Assembly (NCBI RefSeq): GCF_014217835.1
Contig: NZ_CP055263.1
Span: 2,297,501 to 2,361,500, forward strand
Source: Metabacillus sp. KUDC1714
GTDB lineage: Bacteria > Bacillota > Bacilli > Bacillales > Bacillaceae
DNA length: 64,000 bases
Direction: 5' to 3'
Every line of letters begins with the position of its first letter. The stretch's first letter is position 1. This document shows positions 27,030 through 36,849 of this stretch, piece after piece. The notes beneath the pieces are model-generated. The model was given only the letters and a program-made list of their open reading frames with translations. It searched no databases and was not told the DNA's origin. Made by a program: the position numbers and the translations under genes.

Positions 27030-28577
27030 ATGGTAGTACCTTATAAGCACGAACCATTTACAGACTTTTTAGTAGAAGAGAATAAACATGCGTTTGAAGC
27101 AGGTCTTAAAGTTGTTCACTCCTATTTAAATCACGATTATGACTTGGTTATCGGTGGAGAGCGTGTGGCAACAAAGGATAAAATCATCTCTATAAACCCT
27201 GCAAATAAGGAAGAAATTATTGGTTCCGTATCTAAGGCAACTAGGGAGCATGCGGAAAAAGCGATGCAGATTGCAGATGAAACGTTCAAATCTTGGCGAA
27301 AGTCTAAGCCGGAAATGAGAGCAGATATTTTGTTTCGGGCCGCTGCTATTGTTCGGAGACGTAAACATGAGTTTTCGGCACTTCTTGTAAAAGAAGCAGG
27401 GAAGCCTTGGAATGAGGCAGACGCTGATACTGCTGAGGCAATTGACTTTATGGAGTATTACGGTCGACAAATGTTGAGCTTAAAGGATGGGATTCCTGTT
27501 GAGAGTCGACAAATTGAATATAACCGTTTTAACTACATACCGCTTGGAGTAGGTATCGTTATTTCTCCATGGAATTTCGCATTTGCGATTATGGCTGGGA
27601 TGACTTCAGCTGCATTCGTTTCTGGGAATACAGTTTTATTAAAGCCAGCTAGTACAACACCGGTTGTTGCAGCAAAATTTATTGAAGTATTAGAGGAAGC
27701 AGGATTACCGCCAGGTGTCGTTAATTATGTACCGGGAAGCGGTGCTGAGGTAGGAGATTATTTAGTTGATCACCATCGAACCAGGTTTATTAGTTTTACT
27801 GGCTCGCGTGAGGTTGGTGTAAGGATATATGAGCGGGCTGCAAAGGTTCATGAAGGGCAAATTTGGTTAAAGCGTGTTATAGCAGAGATGGGTGGAAAAG
27901 ACACGATTGTTGTTGATTCATCTGCTGATTTAGAATTAGCAGCACAATCAATTGTCGCATCTGCTTTTGGATTTTCAGGTCAAAAATGTTCTGCATGCTC
28001 TCGCGCTGTTATTCTTGAAGACGTATATGATCGAGTGTTAACTCGAGTTGTGGAAATCACAAAGAATCTAACAGTTGGTAATACAAAGGAATCAACGATT
28101 TATATGGGTCCTGTCATTGATCAGGCTGCCTATGAAAAAATACTAAGCTATATTGAAATCGGTAAAGTGGAAGGGAGATTAGTCGCTGGAGGGAATGGTG
28201 ATAACTCACAAGGCTTCTTCATCGAGCCGACCATTTTTGCAGATGTTAGTGAAAATGCCAGAATTATGAAAGAAGAAATTTTTGGCCCAGTCGTTGCCTT
28301 TTGTAAGGCGAGAGATTTTGATCATGCAATTGATATTGCCAACAATACAGAATTTGGACTCACAGGTGCTGTTTTAACAAATAATCGTTCACATATAGAA
28401 AAGGCTCGAGAAGACTTTCATGTAGGAAATCTCTATTTTAACCGTGGCTGTACAGGAGCTATTGTAGGTTATCAACCATTTGGTGGTTTTAATATGTCTG
28501 GGACTGATTCAAAAGCAGGGGGACCTGATTATCTACTGCTGCATATGCAGGCAAAAACAACGTCTGAAATGCTATAA
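27030..28577 (+). CDS. pruA: L-glutamate gamma-semialdehyde (P5C) dehydrogenase
   Basis: The 515-aa aldehyde dehydrogenase oxidises P5C/glutamate semialdehyde to glutamate with NAD+, the second step of proline and arginine breakdown. The catalytic Glu lies in [11 protein letters not shown] near residue 287 and the catalytic Cys in [12 protein letters not shown] near 321. The P5CDH-specific N-terminus [10 protein letters not shown] is present. AAAGGAGGCG precedes the ATG. No proline dehydrogenase gene is next to it. The proline symporter downstream shares the pathway. Confidence 0.94.
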   Translation: MVVPYKHEPFTDFLVEENKHAFEAGLKVVHSYLNHDYDLVIGGERVATKDKIISINPANKEEIIGSVSKATREHAEKAMQIADETFKSWRKSKPEMRADILFRAAAIVRRRKHEFSALLVKEAGKPWNEADADTAEAIDFMEYYGRQMLSLKDGIPVESRQIEYNRFNYIPLGVGIVISPWNFAFAIMAGMTSAAFVSGNTVLLKPASTTPVVAAKFIEVLEEAGLPPGVVNYVPGSGAEVGDYLVDHHRTRFISFTGSREVGVRIYERAAKVHEGQIWLKRVIAEMGGKDTIVVDSSADLELAAQSIVASAFGFSGQKCSACSRAVILEDVYDRVLTRVVEITKNLTVGNTKESTIYMGPVIDQAAYEKILSYIEIGKVEGRLVAGGNGDNSQGFFIEPTIFADVSENARIMKEEIFGPVVAFCKARDFDHAIDIANNTEFGLTGAVLTNNRSHIEKAREDFHVGNLYFNRGCTGAIVGYQPFGGFNMSGTDSKAGGPDYLLLHMQAKTTSEML

Positions 28578-28581
28578 ACAG

Positions 28582-28628
28582 TAAAGGGACTGACTAAATT
28601 TTGAGTCAGTCCCTTTATTCCTTTTTTT
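28582..28628 (+). terminator. Terminator after pruA
   Basis: TAAAGGGACTGACT and AGTCAGTCCCTTTA form a 14-bp stem with a short loop, followed by TTCCTTTTTTT. Confidence 0.95.
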
Positions 28629-28633
28629 AAAGG

Positions 28634-28790
28634 TAAGAAAGTATAAAATTTTGTACTTAGTTTTGGTGGTCTAGCTCCAGCGCTTAGACCCTCTTGGGTC
28701 TAAGCCACAAATGAATTGAAGACAAAGAACTCTTCTATTCATTTGCGTCTTATGCTTGTCGGGTCTGAACAAGGCGCTTGCGCTTTTCTT
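28634..28790 (+). repeat. Dispersed palindromic element, 157 bp
   Basis: It begins TAAGAAAGTATAAAATTTTG and continues through CTAGCTCCAGCGC to a right end CAAGGCGCTTGCGCTTTTCTT. An inner stem is formed by AAATGAATTGAAGA and TCTTCTATTCATTT, and an outer local hairpin by CTTAGACCC / GGGTCTAAG. The copy at 43464-43620 has exactly the same length, the same first 35 bases or so and the same last bases, but different stem bases. It ends one base before the stop codon of the next gene on the minus strand. Confidence 0.85.
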
Positions 28791-28791
28791 A

Positions 28792-29223
28792 TTAACCCTT
28801 CCAAAAATACCGTTCATCATCCTGATCTACAGAGAGTTCAACATCGGTTTTTGTAGTACTGATGACCTTAGTGTTTGTATCTTTGTAATCCTCGCGAGTT
28901 GAATTGTGATTATCTGTTTTTTTCTCACTTTGAATCGACCGTTGTTCAGTGAGTGCTTGAATTAATTGGGATGTTAGCTCGCTACGCTTTTGATACTCAT
29001 TAAGGAAGAGTGTAATGGCGATGATCATTCCTCCGCCAATTATGCATGATATGTAAGGTCCAATGGTTGAACCAGTCATTTGAAGAATCATGAAGGGAAT
29101 GGATCCCCCATAGATTTCCTGTTCTTCTTGTACCGCCTTTATGGCCATTGAAATATGATTTATAATTCCGGCTGCACCTAGAAGGATTAAAAAGCCTCCA
29201 AAGCCGAACAAAAATTTCTTCAC
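28792..29223 (-). CDS. Hypothetical membrane protein
   Basis: About 143 aa, not recognised. Two hydrophobic segments (about residues 4-25 and 44-75) with a polar stretch KAVQEEQEIYGG between them are followed by a charged, likely coiled or disordered C-terminal tail from about 80 on, ending RYFWKG. I favour the GTG at 29223, which has CAGGAG 8 bases upstream; a longer frame starts at 29241. The stop codon abuts the repeat element. It may be specific to this group of bacilli. Confidence 0.65.
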   Translation of the reverse strand: MKKFLFGFGGFLILLGAAGIINHISMAIKAVQEEQEIYGGSIPFMILQMTGSTIGPYISCIIGGGMIIAITLFLNEYQKRSELTSQLIQALTEQRSIQSEKKTDNHNSTREDYKDTNTKVISTTKTDVELSVDQDDERYFWKG

Positions 29224-29544
29224 AAAGTCCACTCCTGACAATGATTCATTTTGTACATCTTATCATGTTTCAGAAGAATCTTCTAGAAATTCAAATCATC
29301 TCCAATTAAGTTTACGAGAAAAATAAATGAAGAAAATAAAAAAAGTTTTATAGCGAAATTACTTTGGATTTTTTTCTTGTAAAAGACAAACTTCTGCAAA
29401 AAAACAAGCTGATTTTTTAGGAGAATGCAAACTTAATTTTATGAATTTAAATGAATAGATATAATGAATAATAGGATATAGTGTCTAATCGATACGTTTT
29501 TATGAATAAATATACATTTGAGAATAATTTATGAACGAGTAAAT

Positions 29545-29573
29545 TTGTGAGGTCTGTCATATTGTGTTACGAT
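29545..29573 (+). promoter_or_regulatory. Candidate sigma-A promoter for the symporter pair
   Basis: TTGTGA (29545-29550) and TACGAT (29568-29573) are 17 bases apart. The leader to the first small gene is then about 105 bases. The remainder of the 29,224-29,687 gap is AT-rich with no other support for a gene. Confidence 0.45.
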
Positions 29574-29687
29574 TGTAAACGTCTTGTGGGCATCGTCAAC
29601 CTACTAAACTATTATGGTTAATCATCATGAAATTGCATAAGCTTGCATAAGGATTTGTTGATAGCATATTTAGGAGGTGAAGCATCG

Positions 29688-29795
29688 ATGGAACATGCAT
29701 TAACAGGAGCAACTATATTTTGGTTATTTGTACCAATGCCATTGCTTATTTTATTGTCACTTGTAACATACTTTACTGAAAGGAGAGATAATTAA
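29688..29795 (+). CDS. Symporter small accessory protein (35 aa)
   Basis: A 35-codon frame, MEHALTGATIF at the start and TERRDN at the end, with a strong TAGGAGGTGA 9 bases upstream. Residues about 8-29 are one hydrophobic helix (FWLFVPMPLLILLSL). Its stop is 2 bases before the putP start, and the putP ribosome site AAGGAGAG lies inside its last codons, so the two should be coupled. It fits the family of tiny proteins encoded directly before sodium:solute symporters. It may assist or stabilise the transporter; this is inference. Confidence 0.75.
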   Translation: MEHALTGATIFWLFVPMPLLILLSLVTYFTERRDN

Positions 29796-29797
29796 TA

Positions 29798-31270
29798 ATG
29801 GAAATTAATTTGCCAACATTAACAGCAATTATCATTTATTTAATAGGAATGTTAGTAATCGGGATAATTGCAGCAAAAATGACAAGTAATTTATCTGATT
29901 ATGTATTAGGTGGAAGACGTCTAAGTGCAGGAGTTGCTGCTTTAAGTGCGGGTTCATCCGATATGAGTGGATGGCTAATGCTAGGTTTACCAGGTGCTAT
30001 GTATCTTGGTGGAATGGGAGAAGCATGGCTAGCAATTGGTTTAGCAGTTGGTGCATACTTGAATTGGCAATTTATCGCTAAACCCTTTAGGGTATATACT
30101 GAAGTTGCAAATGATTCTATAACTGTACCAGACTTTTTTGAAAATCGCTTTCGTGACGGTTCAAAGATTCTTCGAGTAGTTTCTGCTATTGTTATTCTTG
30201 TATTCTTTACATTCTACACATCGTCAAGTCTTGTAGGTGGTGCGGTTCTTTTAGAAAGTTCATTTGGAATGGATTACACGTTAGCTTTATGGGTTGGAGC
30301 AGCCGTTATTCTTTCATATACGTTTTTTGGAGGGTTTTTAGCTGCAAGCTGGACTGACTTTATTCAAGGGATTTTAATGTTATTAGCCCTAATTATTATA
30401 CCAATTACTGTTATATATGAACTTGGTGGTTGGGGTGAAACAATACAAAAGGTCGGAAATATTGATCCATCTTATCTAGATATAACAACAGGTGCAACGT
30501 TTATAGGAGTCGTTTCACTACTAGCTTGGGGCCTAGGGTATTTTGGTCAGCCTCATATCATAGTTCGCTTTATGGGAATCAAATCGACAAAAGAAATTCC
30601 AAAAGCGCGTTTAATTGGGATGACATGGATGATTATTTCACTATTTGGAGCAATTTTTATCGGCTTTTCGGGAATTGCTTACTTTGCTGAAACTCCTCTT
30701 GAGAACTCAGAAACTGTCTTTATCATGTTTTCACAAGTGTTATTTAACCCATGGGTAGCTGGTTTCTTACTTGCAGCCATTCTTTCGGCAATTATGAGTA
30801 CTGTGGATTCTCAGTTACTAGTTTCTTCAAGTGCTTTAACACAGGATTTTTATAAAGCAATTTTTAGAAAAGAGGCAACACAAAAGGAAGAAATGCTCGT
30901 AGGTAGAATTGCAGTACTTGTTATCGCGGTTATTGCTATCCTACTAGGATATGATCGTGATAGTAAAGTTCTGGAACTAGTAAGCTATGCTTGGGCTGGT
31001 TTTGGTGCTGCATTTGGTCCAGTAATAATCTTGAGCTTGTTCTGGAAGCGTATGACGAGAAATGGTGCATTGGCAGGAATTATTGTTGGTGCTGTAACAG
31101 TAATTATTTGGTCAAATCTTACAGGTGGAATTTTTGATCTGTATGAGCTAGCACCAGGATTCATATTTGCATGGATTGCAATTATGATTGTAAGTTTAAT
31201 AGGAAAGGCGCCTTCAGAAGAAGTCCAAAATGAGTTTGATATGTTTAAAGAAGAATTGAAAAAATCCTAA
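29798..31270 (+). CDS. putP: Sodium/proline symporter (PutP/OpuE type)
   Basis: A 490-aa member of the sodium:solute symporter family with about 13 membrane helices. Helix 2 has SAGSSDMSGWLMLGLPGAMY, which includes the Na+- and proline-contact residues. LGYFGQPHI near 245 and the SAIMSTVDSQLLVSSSALTQDFY segment near 328-350 are family signatures. In B. subtilis two such proteins exist: PutP for proline as nutrient and OpuE for osmoprotection. Sequence alone does not tell them apart here. Nearby pruA favours nutrient use. A 35-aa partner gene precedes it. Confidence 0.92.
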   Translation: MEINLPTLTAIIIYLIGMLVIGIIAAKMTSNLSDYVLGGRRLSAGVAALSAGSSDMSGWLMLGLPGAMYLGGMGEAWLAIGLAVGAYLNWQFIAKPFRVYTEVANDSITVPDFFENRFRDGSKILRVVSAIVILVFFTFYTSSSLVGGAVLLESSFGMDYTLALWVGAAVILSYTFFGGFLAASWTDFIQGILMLLALIIIPITVIYELGGWGETIQKVGNIDPSYLDITTGATFIGVVSLLAWGLGYFGQPHIIVRFMGIKSTKEIPKARLIGMTWMIISLFGAIFIGFSGIAYFAETPLENSETVFIMFSQVLFNPWVAGFLLAAILSAIMSTVDSQLLVSSSALTQDFYKAIFRKEATQKEEMLVGRIAVLVIAVIAILLGYDRDSKVLELVSYAWAGFGAAFGPVIILSLFWKRMTRNGALAGIIVGAVTVIIWSNLTGGIFDLYELAPGFIFAWIAIMIVSLIGKAPSEEVQNEFDMFKEELKKS

Positions 31271-31280
31271 TATAGAATTA

Positions 31281-31323
31281 AAACATCCTTCTTCTATTTA
31301 TTTAGAGGAAGGATGTTTTTTTT
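31281..31323 (+). terminator. Terminator after putP
   Basis: AAACATCCTTC and GAAGGATGTTT form an 11-bp stem followed by a long T run. Confidence 0.93.
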
Positions 31324-31413
31324 GTATCTAAAGTAAAAGTTGGAAATTATATAGTTAGTTGAAGGAGGACAATAGCTTTAAGTTGGCTTGTTATATGCTT
31401 TTCTTAGGAATTG

Positions 31414-31443
31414 TTGATTAAATAGTCCTTAGTTTGGTATCAT
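31414..31443 (+). promoter_or_regulatory. Candidate promoter for gatCAB
   Basis: TTGATT (31414-31419) and TATCAT (31438-31443), with TG before the -10, are spaced by 18 bases about 40 bases before gatC. Confidence 0.4.
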
Positions 31444-31484
31444 CAGAGTATTGTGAATGAACGATTTTGTGGAGGTGAAAGGAT

Positions 31485-31775
31485 ATGTCAAGAATTTCAA
31501 CTGATCAAGTTAAACACGTAGCTAATTTAGCACGCTTATCAATTAATGAAGAGGATGCGGAGCTTTTTGCTAGTCAGTTAGATGCAATCATCACGTTTGC
31601 TGAGCAACTAAATGAAGTAGATACTGAAAATGTTAAACCAACGTCACATGTATTAGATATGAAAAATATTATGCGCGAGGATATTCCGAAAAAGGGATTA
31701 GATAACGAAGAGGTTGTTAAAAATGCTCCAGATCATGCTGATGGGTATATTCGTGTACCATCAATTCTAGAATAA
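31485..31775 (+). CDS. gatC: Glu-tRNA(Gln)/Asp-tRNA(Asn) amidotransferase subunit C
   Basis: The 96-aa subunit clamps GatA and GatB together. It begins [17 protein letters not shown] and contains the conserved [15 protein letters not shown] and MREDIP strings. TGGAGGTG lies 8 bases before the ATG. gatA follows after 13 bases. Confidence 0.96.
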   Translation: MSRISTDQVKHVANLARLSINEEDAELFASQLDAIITFAEQLNEVDTENVKPTSHVLDMKNIMREDIPKKGLDNEEVVKNAPDHADGYIRVPSILE

Positions 31776-31788
31776 GGGAGGGACAAGC

Positions 31789-33246
31789 ATGGCGCTTTTT
31801 GATCATAAAATATCAGAATTAAAAGAACTTTTACATAAAAAAGAAATCAAAGTTTCTGAACTAGTTGATGAATCTTATAATCGTATTCAAGAGGTAGACG
31901 ACAAAGTTGGCGCGTTTTTAACTTTAAATGAGGAAAACGCACGTACATATGCGAAGGAATTAGATGAAGCATTAGGTAGTCGTGACGAGTTTGGCTTATT
32001 AGTTGGTATGCCAATTGGAATAAAAGATAATATTGTTACAAAGGGTTTGCGGACTACATGTGCAAGTAAAATTCTAGAAAACTTTGATCCTATTTATGAT
32101 GCTACCGTTGTTAAACATCTTCAAAATGCTGAAGCTGTTACAATCGGTAAATTAAATATGGATGAGTTTGCGATGGGTTCTTCTACAGAAAACTCAGGCT
32201 ACAAACCAACGAGAAATCCTTGGAATCTTGAAACAGTACCAGGTGGTTCAAGTGGTGGATCAGCAGCAGCGGTTGCAGCAGGTGAAGTTCCTTTTTCATT
32301 AGGCTCTGATACAGGTGGGTCGATTCGTCAGCCAGCAGCTTTTTGTGGAGTTGTTGGGTTAAAGCCTACATATGGTCGTGTTTCACGCTTTGGATTGGTA
32401 GCATTTGCATCTTCTTTAGATCAAATTGGACCAATTACACGAAATGTTGAAGATAATGCATTCCTTTTACAAGCAATTTCTGGTGTTGATGAAATGGACT
32501 CTACATCGGCAGATGTTGAAGTGCCAGACTTTCTTTCATCATTAACTGGTGATGTAAAGGGATTGAAAATTGCCGTGCCAAAAGAGTATCTTGGTGAAGG
32601 TGTTAAGGAAGAAGTAAAGCAATCTGTTCTAGATGCACTTAAAGTGTTAGAAGGACAAGGAGCAACATGGGAAGAGGTATCATTACCACACTCTAAATAT
32701 GCTCTTGCTACTTACTATTTATTATCTTCATCAGAAGCATCTGCAAATCTTTCTCGCTTTGATGGTGTGCGCTACGGTCACCGTTCTGATAATGCAGAAA
32801 GCTTAATTGAGTTGTACAAGCAAAGTCGTGCAGAAGGATTTGGTGATGAAGTAAAACGCCGGATTATGCTTGGCACATTTGCGTTAAGCTCTGGTTACTA
32901 TGACGCATACTACAAAAAGGCTCAAAAGGTTCGAACATTAATTAAAAAAGATTTTGAAGATGTTTTTGAAAAATACGATGTTATTATAGGGCCAACAACA
33001 CCGACACCAGCATTTAAAATTGGTGAAAATGTAAAAGATCCGTTAACAATGTATGCAAATGACATTTTAACGATCCCAGTGAACCTAGCAGGTGTACCTG
33101 GTATTTCAGTTCCTTGTGGTTTATCCAATGGTTTACCACTTGGGTTACAAATTATTGGTAAGCATTTCGACGAGAGTACAATTTACCGAGTTGCCCATGC
33201 GTTTGAGCAAGCAACAGATCATCATAAAGCAAAACCTGAACTGTAA
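31789..33246 (+). CDS. gatA: Amidotransferase subunit A (amidase)
   Basis: The 485-aa amidase releases ammonia from glutamine for the transamidation of Glu-tRNA(Gln). The Ser-cisSer-Lys triad is visible: Lys in [10 protein letters not shown] near residue 79 and serines in [16 protein letters not shown] near 152-167. [16 protein letters not shown] follows. GGGAGGG precedes the ATG. It is the middle gene of gatCAB, as in other bacilli. Confidence 0.97.
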   Translation: MALFDHKISELKELLHKKEIKVSELVDESYNRIQEVDDKVGAFLTLNEENARTYAKELDEALGSRDEFGLLVGMPIGIKDNIVTKGLRTTCASKILENFDPIYDATVVKHLQNAEAVTIGKLNMDEFAMGSSTENSGYKPTRNPWNLETVPGGSSGGSAAAVAAGEVPFSLGSDTGGSIRQPAAFCGVVGLKPTYGRVSRFGLVAFASSLDQIGPITRNVEDNAFLLQAISGVDEMDSTSADVEVPDFLSSLTGDVKGLKIAVPKEYLGEGVKEEVKQSVLDALKVLEGQGATWEEVSLPHSKYALATYYLLSSSEASANLSRFDGVRYGHRSDNAESLIELYKQSRAEGFGDEVKRRIMLGTFALSSGYYDAYYKKAQKVRTLIKKDFEDVFEKYDVIIGPTTPTPAFKIGENVKDPLTMYANDILTIPVNLAGVPGISVPCGLSNGLPLGLQIIGKHFDESTIYRVAHAFEQATDHHKAKPEL

Positions 33247-33260
33247 GGGGTGAGAAACCA

Positions 33261-34691
33261 ATGAATTATGAAACGGTTATCGGACTAGAAGTCCATGTTG
33301 AGTTAAAAACAGAATCAAAAATCTTTTCAAGTGCACCAAACCATTTCGGAGCGGAACCTAATACAAATACAACTGTTGTCGAATTAGGTTATCCTGGTGT
33401 TTTACCAGTATTGAATAAGAAGGTTGTCGACTTCGCTATGAAAGCATGTATGGCACTAAATTGTGAAGTTGCCACTGAAACAAAGTTTGATCGTAAAAAT
33501 TACTTTTATCCGGATAATCCAAAGGCATACCAAATTTCTCAATTTGATAAGCCGATTGGTGAAAACGGATGGATTGATATTGAAGTAAACGGTGAAACGA
33601 AAAGAATCGGGATTACACGTATTCATATGGAAGAGGATGCTGGTAAGCTAATCCACTCTGGTGACGGCTACTCATTAGTTGACCTCAACCGTCAAGGTAC
33701 ACCACTTATTGAAATCGTATCTGAACCAGATATTCGTACACCTGAAGAAGCATATGCTTATTTAGAAAAACTAAAAGCTATTATTCAATATACAGAGGTT
33801 TCTGACTGTAAAATGGAAGAAGGCTCACTCCGCTGTGATGCTAATATTTCACTTCGTCCAGTAGGGCAAGAAGAATTTGGTACGAAAACAGAGCTGAAAA
33901 ACTTAAACTCATTTGCATTTGTACAAAAAGGTTTAGAATATGAAGAAAAACGTCAAGAAAAGGTTCTCCGCTCAGGTGGTGTGATTGACCAAGAGACGCG
34001 TCGCTATGATGAGGCCACAAAAAAGACGATCTTAATGCGTGTAAAAGAAGGTTCTGACGATTATCGTTATTTCCCTGAACCAGATCTTGTTGAGCTTTAT
34101 ATTGATGAAGAATGGAAGGAACGAATTCGCGCGTCCATTCCCGAGCTTCCAGACGATCGTCGTAAACGTTATATTGATGAGCTCGGTTTACCTGAATATG
34201 ATGCACAAGTATTGACGATGACAAAGGAAATGTCCGACTTCTTCGAACAAACTCTAGAGGCTGGGGCGGAAGCAAAGCAGGCTTCTAACTGGATCATGGG
34301 TGAAGTATCAGCATACTTAAATGCTGAAGGTAAAGAGCTGAAGGATGTGGCTCTTACAGCAGAAGGATTAGCTGGTATGATCAAACTCATCGAAAACGGA
34401 ACCATTTCTTCTAAAATTGCAAAGCAGGTTTTCAAGGAGCTTATTGAAAATGGCGGAGACGCTGAAAAAATCGTAAAAGAAAAAGGCCTCGTTCAAATTT
34501 CTGATGATGAAACACTTCGTAAATTTGTTACAGACGCTTTAGATGCAAATCCACAATCTGTCGACGATTTTAAAAATGGCAAGCAAAAGGCTATTGGTTT
34601 CTTAGTTGGTCAAATTATGAAAGCGACAAAAGGACAAGCCAATCCACCAATGGTTAATAAGTTGTTGATGGAAGAAATTCAAAAACGTTAA
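33261..34691 (+). CDS. gatB: Amidotransferase subunit B
   Basis: The 476-aa subunit binds and phosphorylates the misacylated tRNA. It starts [17 protein letters not shown] and has the signature [12 protein letters not shown] near residue 90, HMEEDAGK near 125 and [14 protein letters not shown] near 192. A C-terminal YqeY-like tail (about 350-476) is present. AAGGGGTGAG precedes the ATG. A terminator closes the operon. Confidence 0.97.
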   Translation: MNYETVIGLEVHVELKTESKIFSSAPNHFGAEPNTNTTVVELGYPGVLPVLNKKVVDFAMKACMALNCEVATETKFDRKNYFYPDNPKAYQISQFDKPIGENGWIDIEVNGETKRIGITRIHMEEDAGKLIHSGDGYSLVDLNRQGTPLIEIVSEPDIRTPEEAYAYLEKLKAIIQYTEVSDCKMEEGSLRCDANISLRPVGQEEFGTKTELKNLNSFAFVQKGLEYEEKRQEKVLRSGGVIDQETRRYDEATKKTILMRVKEGSDDYRYFPEPDLVELYIDEEWKERIRASIPELPDDRRKRYIDELGLPEYDAQVLTMTKEMSDFFEQTLEAGAEAKQASNWIMGEVSAYLNAEGKELKDVALTAEGLAGMIKLIENGTISSKIAKQVFKELIENGGDAEKIVKEKGLVQISDDETLRKFVTDALDANPQSVDDFKNGKQKAIGFLVGQIMKATKGQANPPMVNKLLMEEIQKR

Positions 34692-34718
34692 TAGTTTAAA
34701 GTAGCCTGTCAGCCTGAT

Positions 34719-34754
34719 AAAGCAGTGGAACTTAAAGTCCACTGCTTTTAATTT
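34719..34754 (+). terminator. Terminator after gatB
   Basis: AAAGCAGTGGA and TCCACTGCTTT form a perfect 11-bp stem with an 8-base loop, followed by TAATTTT. Confidence 0.9.
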
Positions 34755-34799
34755 TGGGTTATATATTAACAGGCTCTGGCCTGTAATGACTAACTGCTG

Positions 34800-34940
34800 A
34801 TTTTTTGCACTTTTGTAGCGGATACGTAAAATTCCTTCGAGTGTGCGAGTCCAAGGGAGACCCAATGGTGCAAAACACAAAGGAGGCTCCTTGACGGCCG
34901 GCAGAAAGTGAACGCATGTCTCGGAAATCACAACCAAGTT
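34800..34940. repeat. GC-richer structured intergenic block (possible repeat)
   Basis: This block stands out from its AT-rich surroundings. TTTTGCAC at about 34803-34810 can pair with GTGCAAAA at about 34869-34876, and AGGAGG/CTCCT is self-complementary near 34881-34892. It contains CCAAGGGAGACCC and GACGGCCGGC. It does not share the ends of the other repeat family. I see no credible gene in it. Confidence 0.35.
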
Positions 34941-35039
34941 TAACAGAGCCTATTAAAAGGTATTAATAAGTTGAAAGTTTGTTTAGATTCTATTAAACTG
35001 TTAATATAAACTATAACGTTTTGGTTTTGGGGTGATAAC

Positions 35040-35440
35040 ATGGGGCAGAGAATCTAAGAATCGGTGAATTAGCTGGAATTACTAACGTGACGAAAAGAAC
35101 AATTGACTATTATACAACAATAGGTTTGTTGAAGGCAGAACGTTCTGCTTCGAATTATCGGTACTATGATCAATCCGCTATAGAGCGTCTACACTATATT
35201 GAAAAGTGCAAAGCAGAGGGAATGTCTTTAGACAAAATAAAAAAAGAAATGTTAGAGAAAGATGCGGAGGAAATAGATGTTCACGAATTAAGATTGAGAA
35301 TTAGAGGGCTAGAGAATGATGTATCTGAAATTCTTACCCATCTCGATAGGAATGATCCAAAAAGTCAGGAAGAGATGAAAAAGCAAATATCTCATGAAAG
35401 CCTTTCGTTAATACAAACATTGCTACTATTAATCAATTAA
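35040..35440 (+). pseudogene. MerR-family regulator with apparent frameshift at the start
   Basis: The frame encodes LRIGELAGITNVTKRTIDYY, TTIGLL and YRYYDQSAIERLHYIEKC, a clear MerR-type helix-turn-helix, then a coiled-coil tail, about 130 aa in all. In that frame no ATG, GTG or TTG exists before the first helix; the codon before it is a TAA at 35037-35039. An ATG at 35040 with GGGGTGAT upstream is out of frame and stops after five codons. One extra G in the GGGG run at 35042-35045 would join this ATG to the frame. Starting at the GTG at 35087 would drop the first DNA-binding helix. It could be a sequencing error, a true mutation or an unusual start. Confidence 0.55.
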
Positions 35441-35458
35441 AACTTATTTAACAATAAT

Positions 35459-35496
35459 AGGAGGTGTAGGTCTTACTCTTGTAAGACTACTCATTG
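35459..35496 (+). promoter_or_regulatory. Ribosome binding site joined to a TTG start by a hairpin
   Basis: AGGAGGTG at 35459-35466 lies 27 bases before the only usable start, TTG at 35494. Between them GTCTTAC (35470-35476) and GTAAGAC (35481-35487) make a perfect 7-bp stem with a 4-base loop. If folded, the effective spacing becomes about 9 bases, which is optimal. Confidence 0.5.
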
Positions 35497-36789
35497 GCCA
35501 CGATAAACTTATTTTTACTTGCTTTATTAATAGCTTTCACTGCATTTTTTGTAGCAACAGAATTTGCTATTGTGAAAGTACGTACGTCTAGAATTGATCA
35601 ACTTATTGCTGAAGGGAAAAAAGGTGCAGTTTCTGCTAAAAGGGTAGTATCTCATTTAGATGAGTATTTATCAGCCTGTCAATTAGGGATCACTGTAACT
35701 GCTTTAGGAATTGGTTGGTTAGGAGAACCTACGTTTGAAGAGCTGTTACATCCTATTTTTGAATACTTTCATTTGAATGAATCAATTGCAAGCATTTTAT
35801 CATTTGGAATAGCCTTTGCGATCGTAACATTTTTGCATGTAGTAGTTGGTGAGCTAGCTCCTAAAACGGTTGCTATTCAAAAGGCTGAGGCTCTAACCTT
35901 GTATTTATCTGTTCCAATTATTTGGTTTTACAGAATTATGTATCCTTTTATTTGGTTGCTTAATGGTTCGGCTCGTTTGCTTGTTGGGATCTTTGGATTA
36001 AAGCCTGCCTCAGAGCATGATTTAGCTCATTCAGAGGAAGAGCTTCGTATCTTATTATCAGAAAGCTACAAGAGTGGAGAAATTAATCAGACAGAGTTAA
36101 AGTATGTAAACAACATTTTTGAATTTGATGAGAGAATTGCGAAAGAAATAATGGTTCCTCGTACTGAAATGGTGAGTATATCGATTGATGATTCTCTTGA
36201 TGAAATATTGAATATTGTAAGAGAAGAAAACTATACAAGATACCCAGTAGATGATGGAGATAAAGATAACATACTTGGTTTTGTGAATATGAAGGAATTG
36301 TTAACTGACAAGGTTATGAATCAAGATCGTGTAAAAGAGTTAAAGCTATCAGCCTATATAAATCCAGTTATCAGTGTTATTGAGACGATAGCCATTCACG
36401 ATTTATTAGTTAAAATGCAAAAAGAACGTACTCACATTGCTATTTTAATTGATGAATATGGAGGTACTTCTGGCTTAGTTACTGTTGAAGATATTTTAGA
36501 GGAAATTGTTGGAGAAATTAGAGATGAATTCGATGAAGATGAAATACCTGAAATTCGTAAATTGAAGGAAAATCATTTTATTTTAGATGGAAAAGTTTTA
36601 ATTGGAGATGTAAACAATCTACTAGGAACAAACTTATCGGATAAAGAAATTGACACAATTGGCGGTTGGTTCTTGACTGAAAATATCGATGCTAAAGCTG
36701 GAACGGAAGTCGAAAAGGAAGGTTTTATATTCAAAGTTAGTAATATTGATGGACACCATATTCAATATTTAGAAGTTCAAAAAGTGTAA
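35494..36789 (+). CDS. HlyC/CorC family membrane protein with DUF21 and CBS domains
   Basis: About 431 aa. A DUF21 (CNNM) membrane domain spans residues 1-185, starting [21 protein letters not shown]. Two CBS domains lie at about 205-335 ([19 protein letters not shown] and [19 protein letters not shown]), then a CorC_HlyC domain at about 350-430. Members are linked to Mg2+ or other cation export and resistance; the name hemolysin is historical. The first membrane helix begins at the third or fourth residue, so the start must be close to the TTG at 35494, which has no near ribosome site except through the hairpin. Confidence 0.88.
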   Translation: MATINLFLLALLIAFTAFFVATEFAIVKVRTSRIDQLIAEGKKGAVSAKRVVSHLDEYLSACQLGITVTALGIGWLGEPTFEELLHPIFEYFHLNESIASILSFGIAFAIVTFLHVVVGELAPKTVAIQKAEALTLYLSVPIIWFYRIMYPFIWLLNGSARLLVGIFGLKPASEHDLAHSEEELRILLSESYKSGEINQTELKYVNNIFEFDERIAKEIMVPRTEMVSISIDDSLDEILNIVREENYTRYPVDDGDKDNILGFVNMKELLTDKVMNQDRVKELKLSAYINPVISVIETIAIHDLLVKMQKERTHIAILIDEYGGTSGLVTVEDILEEIVGEIRDEFDEDEIPEIRKLKENHFILDGKVLIGDVNNLLGTNLSDKEIDTIGGWFLTENIDAKAGTEVEKEGFIFKVSNIDGHHIQYLEVQKV

Positions 36790-36801
36790 AGATTGTAGGT
36801 A

Positions 36802-36832
36802 AAGACGTTCCTTTAATGGAACGTCTTTTTTT
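36802..36832. terminator. Terminator between two converging genes
   Basis: AAGACGTTCC and GGAACGTCTT form a 10-bp stem with a 6-base loop and a T run on the right. It can also serve the minus-strand antiporter gene. Confidence 0.9.
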
Positions 36833-36849
36833 AGATATTGTTTTAATCT

